DNA from: Frankiales bacterium
Lineage (GTDB): Bacteria; Actinomycetota; Actinomycetes; Mycobacteriales; SCTD01
Assembly: GCA_025464915.1 (NCBI GenBank)
Contig: JAODNF010000458.1
Span: 1 to 12,152 of the forward strand
Length of the DNA: 12,152 nt
Direction: 5' to 3'
The notes beneath the pieces were generated by a model. It was not told where the DNA came from. It ran no database searches and was given only the letters and a program-made list of their open reading frames with translations. Shown here piece by piece: positions 6,318 to 12,152 of this stretch; position 1 is the first letter of the stretch; each line of letters opens with the position of its first letter. The position numbers and the translations under genes are program-made.

Positions 6318-6700
6318 GCCGGGAGCCGGTCCAGGGCGGCGAGCAGGGCCTCGGGGCGGGGCGGGCAGCCGACCACGTAGACGTCGACCGGGACCAGCTG
6401 GTCGACGCCCTTGGTGACGCTGTAGCTGTCCCAGTACGGACCGCCCGTGTTGGAGCAGGCGCCGAAGCTCACGACGTGCCGCGGCTCGGCGAGCCGCTCG
6501 TAGGCGCGCAGGACCGCCGGGGCGGAGACGTCGGTGACGGTGCCGCTGATGACGAGGACGTTGGCCTCCTCGAGCGACGTGGCCTCGATCTCACCGGCGA
6601 CCGAGGCTGCGACGAACTCGACGGCGCAGCAGGCCAGGCCGAGGTCGAACAGGGACAACCGGAACCGGCGCCCCTGCGGCGTGGTGACCTGGGTGCTCAA
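6314..6700 (-). CDS. nuoB: Short NuoB-like protein keeping the cluster N2 cysteines
   Basis: This encodes a 128-residue protein of the NuoB/PSST family, which also includes small subunits of group 4 [NiFe] hydrogenases. All four ligands of the terminal [4Fe-4S] cluster N2 are present: the tandem pair C24-C25 in LACCAVEF, C82 in FGACSNTGG, and C112 in PVDVYVVGCPPRPEALLAAL. The protein is much shorter than ordinary NuoB (about 160-220 residues). It lacks the N-terminal extension and most of the loop after the CC motif, including the R-SPRQADL sequence, and the usual KMAP is replaced by DVSAP. The start is TTG 6700, which overlaps the polyprenyl synthase stop (TTGA, 6697-6700) with a GGACGGG before it; no better start is available in frame. 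It is coupled to the NuoC-like gene by another 4-bp overlap. Confidence 0.87.
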   Translation of the reverse strand: MSTQVTTPQGRRFRLSLFDLGLACCAVEFVAASVAGEIEATSLEEANVLVISGTVTDVSAPAVLRAYERLAEPRHVVSFGACSNTGGPYWDSYSVTKGVDQLVPVDVYVVGCPPRPEALLAALDRLPA

Positions 6701-7677
6701 CCCGTCCTGGCGAGGACGTAGTCGGCGAGCGCGACGAGGGCGTCCCGGGGCGCGCCCTCCGGAAGTGAGGTCGCGATGGTGCGGGCCCTGTCGACGTACC
6801 CGGTCATCCGGTCGCGGGCGAGGTCGATCGCCGGGTGCGCCCGCAGGGCGGCCAGCGCCCCGGCGAGCGCCTCGTCGCTCGACAGGTCACCGCCCAGGAC
6901 GGCCATCAGGGCGGCGTCGTCGTGTGCCAGCAGGACCGGGAGGGTCGCGATGCCCTCGCGCAGGTCGGTGCCCGGCGTCTTGCCGGAGGAGGCGCTCTCG
7001 TGGAGCACGTCGATGAGGTCGTCGGACAGCTGGAAGGCGACCCCGATGACCTCGCCGTACTCGGCGAGCGTCTCGACGGTGGCCCGGTCGGCACCGGCCA
7101 TCAGAGCGCCGAGGCGGGCGCTGGTCGCGATGAGCGAACCGGTCTTGTCGGCGAGCACCTGCAGGTGGTGCGCGATCGGGTCCTGACCCTCGGCAGGTCC
7201 TGCCGTCTCGGCGATCTGGCCCTCGACGAGCCGGGCGAAGGTGCGTGACTGCAGGTGGGTCGCCTCGGTGCCGAGGCCGGCCGTGAGGTCGGACGCGCGC
7301 GCGAACAGGTAGTCGCCGGTGAGGATGGCGACGCTGTTGGTCCAGCGGGCGTTGGCGCTCTCGGCACCCCGGCGGACGGGGGCCTCGTCCATGACGTCGT
7401 CGTGGTAGAGCGTCGCGACGTGGGTCAGCTCGATGACCACGGCGGCGTCGAGGACGTCGTCGTTGACCCCGCCGCCGAGCTGAGCGGCGAGCAGCACCAG
7501 CAGCGGGCGGAACCGCTGGCCGCCCGCGTCGAACAGGTGCGTGGCCGCCTCGCTCAGCATCGGGTGCGCGCTCTTGACGACCTCGTGCAGCCGCGCCTCC
7601 ACCTGCTCCAGACCGGCGTTCAGCGACTCGACCAGAGCCGGGTCGGTGCCGGAGAGCAGCTTGGAGGAGGCGCTCAT
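6697..7677 (-). CDS. Long-chain polyprenyl diphosphate synthase (probably menaquinone side chain)
   Basis: This encodes a 326-residue all-trans prenyltransferase that adds isopentenyl diphosphate units to an allylic diphosphate. The first aspartate-rich motif is DDVMD (93-97) in ELTHVATLYHDDVMDEAPVR and the second is DDLID (219-223) in AFQLSDDLID. Small residues just upstream of the first motif (A88, T89) fit a long-chain product. The IPP-binding region reads GGQRFRP (52-58), with Gln where most family members have Lys. ATG 7677 overlaps the nuoN stop by 4 bp (ATGA), and its own stop overlaps the next start. A much longer frame runs upstream into nuoN but is only noise there. Being inside the complex I operon points to menaquinone rather than cell-wall polyprenyl synthesis; that assignment is inference, and the chain length is not readable. 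Confidence 0.93.
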   Translation of the reverse strand: MSASSKLLSGTDPALVESLNAGLEQVEARLHEVVKSAHPMLSEAATHLFDAGGQRFRPLLVLLAAQLGGGVNDDVLDAAVVIELTHVATLYHDDVMDEAPVRRGAESANARWTNSVAILTGDYLFARASDLTAGLGTEATHLQSRTFARLVEGQIAETAGPAEGQDPIAHHLQVLADKTGSLIATSARLGALMAGADRATVETLAEYGEVIGVAFQLSDDLIDVLHESASSGKTPGTDLREGIATLPVLLAHDDAALMAVLGGDLSSDEALAGALAALRAHPAIDLARDRMTGYVDRARTIATSLPEGAPRDALVALADYVLARTG

Positions 7678-9221
7678 CGGATGAACAGAGCTGCCTTGTC
7701 GGCGAGGTCGAGCAGCGGCTGCGGGTAGACGCCGAGAGCGACCGTGACGGCGAGCCCCAGGGCGATCGTCGAGGTCGTGAAGGCGCTCGGGATCGCGACC
7801 GTCGGGCCGTCCGGCGAGGGCTGCTGGAAGTACATGAGAACGATGACGCGCGCGTAGAAGAACGCCGTGATCGCGCTGGCGATGACGCCAATGACGACGA
7901 GCGCGGTGGCGCCGCCCTCCTGGGCGGCCTTGAAGACCGCGAACTTCGCCATGAAGCCGCTGGTCAGCGGGATGCCGGCAAGGGCCAGCAGCAGGAAGGT
8001 GAAGACGCCCGCGACCTCGGGGCTGCGCTTCGCGAGACCTGCCCACTGCGACAGGTGCGTCGCCTCACCGGAGGAGTCGCGCACCAGGCCGACCACGGCG
8101 AACGACGCCAGGGTCGTGAACCCGTAGGTCAGCAGGTAGAACAGCGTGCCCGACAGGCCGTCGCGGTTGACCGCGATGACGCCGACGAGGATGAAGCCGG
8201 TGTGGGCGATGGAGGAGTAGGCCAGCATCCGCTTCACGTCGGTCTGCGTCACGGCGAGGATCGCGCCGACCACCATCGTGAGGATGGCGACCGCCCACAT
8301 CATCGGCCGCCAGTCCCACTTGCTGCTGCCGAACGCGACGTAGAAGACGCGCAGGAGCGCACCGAACGCGGCGACCTTCGTGCACGAGGCCATCAGGGCG
8401 GTGACCGGCGTCGGGCTGCCCTGGTAGACGTCGGGCGTCCACGAGTGGAACGGGACGGCGCCGACCTTGAACAGCAGGCCCACCCCGAGCATCGCGATGC
8501 CCAGCAGGAGCAGGGCGTCGCTGTGGCCGGTCGTGCCGGTTGCCGTGAGGATGTCGCCCAGGTCGACCGAGCCGGCGTAGCCGTAGATGAGCGCCACGCC
8601 GTACAGGAAGAAGGCACTGGCGAACGCACCGAGCAGGAAGTACTTGAGCGCCGCCTCCTGGCTGAGCAGCCGGCGACGGCGGGCGAGGCCGGCCATCAGG
8701 TAGAGCGGCAGGCTCAGGACCTCGAGCGCCACGAACATCAGCAGCAGGTTGTTGCAGGCCGGGAACAGCAGCATGCCGCCGAGGGCGAACATCGCGAGCG
8801 GGTAGATCTCGGTCTGCACCCGGCCGCTGTCGACGAGCGCGAGGTCCTCTCGCGATCCGGGCAGGTGGCTGGCCTGGCTGACGACCTCGCCCCCGGAGGC
8901 GTCGAGCTTGCGCTCGGCGAGCAGGAAGATGCTGCCGATGCCCAGCAGGCAGAGCGTGCCCTGCAGGAACAGCGTCGGGCCGTCGATCGCGAGGGCCGAC
9001 TCGGCGATGAGCCGGTTGGTGCCCTGGTCGGCGAGGTAGACGACGTAGCCGAACGCGATCGCGAGGCCGAGGACCGCGACGGCGATCTGGACGACCCGGC
9101 GCTGGGCGGCGTCGACGAACGCCTCGACGAGGACGCCGACCGTGGCGGCGCCGAACACGACGAGGATCGGGATGAGAGGCAGGTACGCGATGGACGGCGC
9201 GGTGATCTGATCGGTGTTCAT
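7674..9221 (-). CDS. nuoN: Complex I subunit N (NADH-quinone oxidoreductase, NuoN)
   Basis: This encodes a 515-residue, roughly 14-helix antiporter-like subunit of the membrane arm that pumps protons. Landmarks are E167 in ALEVLSLPLYLMAG, K252 in LLFKVGAVPFHSWTPDVYQG, K282 in SCTKVAAFGALLR, the VKRMLAYSSIAHTGF helix (329-343), and K426 in SGFMAKFAVF. The last is a Lys as in E. coli NuoN, where NuoM has a Glu. All proton-path residues that I can place are present. A hydrophilic insert after the third helix (about residues 104-137) looks typical of actinobacterial NuoN, as I remember the family. ATG 9221 shares one base with the nuoM TGA (TGATG), and the stop overlaps the polyprenyl synthase start, so translation is coupled on both sides. 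Confidence 0.97.
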   Translation of the reverse strand: MNTDQITAPSIAYLPLIPILVVFGAATVGVLVEAFVDAAQRRVVQIAVAVLGLAIAFGYVVYLADQGTNRLIAESALAIDGPTLFLQGTLCLLGIGSIFLLAERKLDASGGEVVSQASHLPGSREDLALVDSGRVQTEIYPLAMFALGGMLLFPACNNLLLMFVALEVLSLPLYLMAGLARRRRLLSQEAALKYFLLGAFASAFFLYGVALIYGYAGSVDLGDILTATGTTGHSDALLLLGIAMLGVGLLFKVGAVPFHSWTPDVYQGSPTPVTALMASCTKVAAFGALLRVFYVAFGSSKWDWRPMMWAVAILTMVVGAILAVTQTDVKRMLAYSSIAHTGFILVGVIAVNRDGLSGTLFYLLTYGFTTLASFAVVGLVRDSSGEATHLSQWAGLAKRSPEVAGVFTFLLLALAGIPLTSGFMAKFAVFKAAQEGGATALVVIGVIASAITAFFYARVIVLMYFQQPSPDGPTVAIPSAFTTSTIALGLAVTVALGVYPQPLLDLADKAALFIR

Positions 9222-10786
9222 CAGCCCTTCTCCCCCGTGGCCGTCACGTCCGTGGGCTTGGGATCGGTGTCCCCGGTGTCCTGCATCGTTGCCTTCACAG
9301 CCGGGTTGACGATGTCGGTGACCGGCTTCGGGTAGAAGCCGAGGAACAGCATGAGGACGAGCAGCGGGGCGACCGCCGCGACCTCACGGGCCTTGAGGTC
9401 CTTGACCTTCTCGCCCAGGCCGCCGAGGGGGCCCTGCATCGTGCGCTGGTAGGCCAGCAGGATGTAGAGCGCCGCGAGGACGATGCCGGTCGTGGCGATG
9501 ACCGCGGCGACCTTGTAGCGCGTGAAGGTGCCGACGAGGACGAGGAACTCCGACACGAACGTCGACAGCCCGGGCAGGGCCAGCGCGGACAGGCCGGAGA
9601 TGAAGAACATCGCGGCCAGGACCGGGGCGACCTTCGCCACGCCGGAGTAGTCGCTGATGAGACGGCTCTTGCCCCGGTCGACGAGGAAGCCGATGACGAG
9701 GAACAGCGCGCCCGTGGAGAGGCCGTGGTTGACCATGTAGAACACGGCGCCCGTGCCGGCTTGCGTCGTGAACGCCAGGCAGCCCATCCCGATGAAGCCG
9801 AAGTGCGCGACGGAGGTGTAGGACACCAGCCGCTTCATTTCCTTCTGGCCCAGGGCCAGCAGCGCGCCGTACATGATCCCGGTGATCGACAGCGCGATGA
9901 CGTACGGAGCCAGCTCGTGCGCGGCCCAGGGGAACAGGGGCAGGCAGTAGCGCAGGAAGCCGAAGGTCCCGACCTTGTCGAGCACACCGACCAGCAGCAC
10001 CGCGCCGCCGGTGGGCGACTCGGCACCGGCGTCGGGCAGCCAGGTGTGGAACGGGAACAGCGGCGCCTTGATGGCGAAGGCGATGAAGAAGCCGAGGAAC
10101 AGCCACACCTGCGTCGTGTGGTCCAGGTCCTGGTGGATGAGCTGGTCCCAGCGGAAGGTGCTCCTGCCGCTCTGCACGTACAGGCCGATGACCGCCGCCA
10201 GCATGAGCAGGCCGCCGACGAGGCTGTAGAGCAGGACCTTCACGGCGGCGTACGCGCGGCGCGGGCCGCCGTACATCCCGATGAGGAAGTACATCGGGAT
10301 GAGCATCGCCTCGAAGAAGACGTAGAAGAGGAACACGTCGGTCGCGGCGAAGACGCCGATCATGAAGCTCTCGAGCACGAGCATCAGGGCGAAGAACGAC
10401 TTCACGCTCTTGTTCGGGGTGAGCTTCGCGTCCGGCCCCTCGACGTCGACGAGCTCCTCGACGGCGTCCCAGCTCGCGAGCAGCACGACGGGTACGAGGA
10501 GAGCAGCGAGCGCGATGAGGACCAGGGCGATGCCGTCGGCGCCGAGGGAGTAGGTGACGCCGAGCGAACGGATCCACTCCTGGTGCTGCTCGAACTGGAA
10601 GCGCGGTGCGCCGGCGCGGGTGTCGAACTGCGCGACCGCGACGGCCGTGAGCACGAGGGTCAGCAGCGAGACGCCGAGCGCGACCTGCTTGGCGAGCAGG
10701 TCCTGGCCCTTCGGCAGCATCGCGACGAGGAGCGCGCCGACAGCGGGGACCAGCAGGAGGATCGTCATCCAGGGGGTGTCAGTCAT
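9221..10786 (-). CDS. nuoM: Complex I subunit M (NADH-quinone oxidoreductase, NuoM)
   Basis: This encodes a 521-residue antiporter-like membrane subunit of complex I. Key residues are visible: E159 in FYVFFEAMLIPMYFLIG, K240 in FAIKAPLFPFHTWLPDA, K271 in GVLDKVGTFGFLRY, the MKRLVSYTSVAHFGFIGMG helix (317-335), and E413 in FVSEFLVLVG, which match E144, K234, K265 and E407 of E. coli NuoM. About 14 hydrophobic helices are present, and a charged Asp/Thr/Lys-rich tail ends the protein. A polar stretch at 109-128 (ELVDVEGPDAKLTPNKSVKS) may be a short lineage insert. I chose ATG 10786; a GTG immediately before it (10789) is possible. The frame is open up to 10879, but that extension would run into nuoL with no membrane character. 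It follows nuoL by 52 bp. Confidence 0.96.
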   Translation of the reverse strand: MTDTPWMTILLLVPAVGALLVAMLPKGQDLLAKQVALGVSLLTLVLTAVAVAQFDTRAGAPRFQFEQHQEWIRSLGVTYSLGADGIALVLIALAALLVPVVLLASWDAVEELVDVEGPDAKLTPNKSVKSFFALMLVLESFMIGVFAATDVFLFYVFFEAMLIPMYFLIGMYGGPRRAYAAVKVLLYSLVGGLLMLAAVIGLYVQSGRSTFRWDQLIHQDLDHTTQVWLFLGFFIAFAIKAPLFPFHTWLPDAGAESPTGGAVLLVGVLDKVGTFGFLRYCLPLFPWAAHELAPYVIALSITGIMYGALLALGQKEMKRLVSYTSVAHFGFIGMGCLAFTTQAGTGAVFYMVNHGLSTGALFLVIGFLVDRGKSRLISDYSGVAKVAPVLAAMFFISGLSALALPGLSTFVSEFLVLVGTFTRYKVAAVIATTGIVLAALYILLAYQRTMQGPLGGLGEKVKDLKAREVAAVAPLLVLMLFLGFYPKPVTDIVNPAVKATMQDTGDTDPKPTDVTATGEKG

Positions 10787-10838
10787 CACGGGGTCCCCGC
10801 GGAAGTGTGAGCGAAGCGAGCAGTTTCGTGGGGTGTGT
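10787..10838 (-). other. 52-bp nuoL-nuoM spacer
   Basis: This is the largest gap in the otherwise overlapping nuoL-to-nuoC run. On the minus strand it contains GCTCGCTTCGCTCAC (near 10807-10821), a short near-repeat of CTCGCT/TTCGCTC, and a GGGGACC just before the nuoM start that may serve as a weak ribosome binding site. I see no convincing promoter or stable hairpin. Confidence 0.45.
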
Positions 10839-12152
10839 TCACTGACCCAGCTCCACCGCGAGAAGGGCAACCACCACAAGGACGGCGCCGCCGAACATGG
10901 ACAGCGCGTACGACCGTACGAACCCTGTCTGGATCCTGCGCAGGCGACCCGAGCCGCCTCCGATGCCGGCCGCGAGGCCGCCGATGGCGCCGTCGATGCC
11001 CCGGTTGTCGAGGAAGACGAGGAAGCGCGTGAGGTACTGGCCCGGTCGCATGAGGACAGCCTCGTTGAGCGCGTCGAAGTAGAGGTTGCGACGGGCTGCG
11101 GTGGTGAAGACGCTCACCGCCACCGGGGCCGTCGTCGGCACCGGCCGGCGGCCGAACAGGGCGAACGCCCCGGCCGCGCCGATCAGCACGACGGCGATGG
11201 TGCAGATGCTGATGACGGTCGCGTTGACCTCGCGGTTGACGATCTCCTCGCCGAGCACCGGCTTGAGCCAGTCCTGCAGGCCGTGGGTCGGGCCGAGCAG
11301 GACGCCGGCGACGGCGGCACCGATCGCGAGGACGACCATCGGCACGACCATCACCCAGGGCGACTCGTGCGGGTGCTGCTCCTCGGTCCAGCGCTTGTCG
11401 CCGAAGAAGGTCATGGCCCAGAGCCGGGTCATGTAGAAGGCGGTGATCCCGGCGCCGAGAAGAGCGACGACCCCGAGGACGGTGCCGCGGGTGCCGCCGG
11501 ACGCGAAGGCGGCTTCGATGATCTTGTCCTTGCTGAAGAAGCCGGCGAACGGCGGGATGCCGAGGATCGCCAGCCAGCCGACCGTGAGGCAGCCGAACGT
11601 CCAGGGCATGGCCGAGCGGAGCGCGCCGAAGCGGCGCATGTCGACCTGGTCGCCCATGCCGTGCATGACCGAGCCGGCCGAGAGGAACATGCAGGCCTTG
11701 AAGAAGCCGTGCGTCAGCAGGTGCAGGATCGCGAAGGCGCCGGCTCCGGGGATGCCGACGGCGAGGAACATGTAGCCGATCTGGCTGACCGTGGAGTAGG
11801 CGAGGACCTTCTTGATGTCGTCGTAGGCGCAGCCGATGAGGCAGCCGATGACGAGCGTGACGGCACCGATGATCGTGACGACCGTCTGCGCGTCCGGGCT
11901 GGCACTGAAGATCGGCGTCGACCGGGCGATCAGGTAGACGCCGGCGGTGACCATCGTCGCGGCGTGGATCAGCGCGGAGACCGGGGTCGGACCGGCCATG
12001 GCGTCCGGCAGCCAGGTGTGGAGCGGGAACTGGCCCGACTTGCCGCAGGCACCGAGCAGCAGCAGCAGGCCGATCGCGGTCGCTGTGGCGCAGCTCGCTC
12101 CGCCGAAGGTGCCGAAGACCCCGGCGTAGGAGGTGGACCCGAGGCTGGCGAA
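10839..12152 (-). CDS. nuoL: Complex I subunit L (NuoL), N-terminal part outside window
   Basis: This shows 437 C-terminal residues of the largest antiporter-like subunit; the frame is open through the right edge, and about 190 N-terminal residues are missing compared with the usual length of about 630. Visible landmarks are GACGKSGQFPLHTWLPDAMA followed by GPTPVSALIHAATMVTAGVY (Lys equivalent to E. coli K229), DDIKKVLAYSTVSQIGYMFL, and PPFAGFFSKDKIIEAAF (Lys equivalent to K399). The C-terminal part includes YFDALNEAVLMRPGQYLTRF and a final helix (SYALSMFGGAVLVVVALLAV), consistent with the long lateral helix and terminal anchor of NuoL. An internal ATG at 11999 lies inside the conserved motif and is not the start. 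The upstream rest of the complex I operon is expected beyond 12152. Confidence 0.97.
   Translation of the reverse strand, partial: FASLGSTSYAGVFGTFGGASCATATAIGLLLLLGACGKSGQFPLHTWLPDAMAGPTPVSALIHAATMVTAGVYLIARSTPIFSASPDAQTVVTIIGAVTLVIGCLIGCAYDDIKKVLAYSTVSQIGYMFLAVGIPGAGAFAILHLLTHGFFKACMFLSAGSVMHGMGDQVDMRRFGALRSAMPWTFGCLTVGWLAILGIPPFAGFFSKDKIIEAAFASGGTRGTVLGVVALLGAGITAFYMTRLWAMTFFGDKRWTEEQHPHESPWVMVVPMVVLAIGAAVAGVLLGPTHGLQDWLKPVLGEEIVNREVNATVISICTIAVVLIGAAGAFALFGRRPVPTTAPVAVSVFTTAARRNLYFDALNEAVLMRPGQYLTRFLVFLDNRGIDGAIGGLAAGIGGGSGRLRRIQTGFVRSYALSMFGGAVLVVVALLAVELGQ

Noticed and set aside
5369..6700. Group 4 [NiFe] hydrogenase as an explanation for the B/C/I-like trio
   Set aside because: No large subunit with NiFe-binding cysteines and no maturation genes are present in the window, so a hydrogenase cannot be claimed.
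7678..8046. Upstream extension of the polyprenyl synthase frame
   Set aside because: The extension lies wholly inside nuoN and has noise composition, whereas the ATG at 7677 overlaps the nuoN stop as expected for coupling.
8055..10810. Long plus-strand open frames opposite nuoN and nuoM (426 and 361 codons)
   Set aside because: The translations are dominated by Arg, Glu, Asp, His and Gln repeats mirroring hydrophobic codons of the real genes. No family resemblance and no ribosome binding site was found.

Overview
The window is very GC-rich, with GTG, TTG and ATG starts, tight stop/start overlaps and long spurious antisense ORFs. This fits an actinobacterium. Protein styles (the complex I subunits, the short NuoI-type ferredoxin, the tRNA-Tyr) suggest a Nocardioidaceae/Propionibacteriales-like organism, but that family placement is inference.

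Layout. (1) Positions 1-3652, plus strand: the end of a glycan-assembly cluster, with the tail of a hydrophobic protein, a large multi-spanning membrane protein with a GT-C-like architecture and a soluble C-terminal domain, and a Wzx/MOP-type polysaccharide flippase. The three are nearly contiguous (4-bp overlap, then 10-bp gap). (2) 3644-3769, minus strand: tRNA-Tyr(GUA) with encoded CCA and its own intrinsic terminator, whose stem runs into the flippase stop codon. (3) 3804-4292, plus strand: a YajQ-family nucleotide-binding protein, starting only 34 bp from the tRNA 5' end. (4) 4293-4449: a convergent intergenic region made almost entirely of three hairpins, one of them a perfect 25-bp inverted repeat. 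(5) 4450-12152, minus strand: a long co-directional run, in transcription order nuoL (cut by the window edge), nuoM, nuoN, a long-chain polyprenyl diphosphate synthase, small NuoB-, NuoC- and NuoI-like proteins, and the membrane protease HtpX.

How they work together. NuoL, NuoM and NuoN are the three antiporter-like proton-pumping subunits of respiratory complex I. Their order indicates the end of a standard nuoA-N operon whose front lies beyond position 12152. The polyprenyl synthase overlaps nuoN by 4 bp and probably makes the menaquinone side chain, so quinone supply is co-expressed with the enzyme that reduces it. The following B/C/I-like trio is the most unusual part: three miniature peripheral-arm subunits that keep their iron-sulfur cysteines but have no NuoD, NuoH or NADH-module partner beside them. 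HtpX, at the end of the run, would serve membrane-protein quality control.

I did not find a clearly new system. There is no CRISPR array, insertion sequence, phage gene or toxin-antitoxin pair. The items most worth following up are the reduced NuoB/C/I set, the paired stem-loops before its nuoI gene, and the 25-bp palindrome after yajQ.
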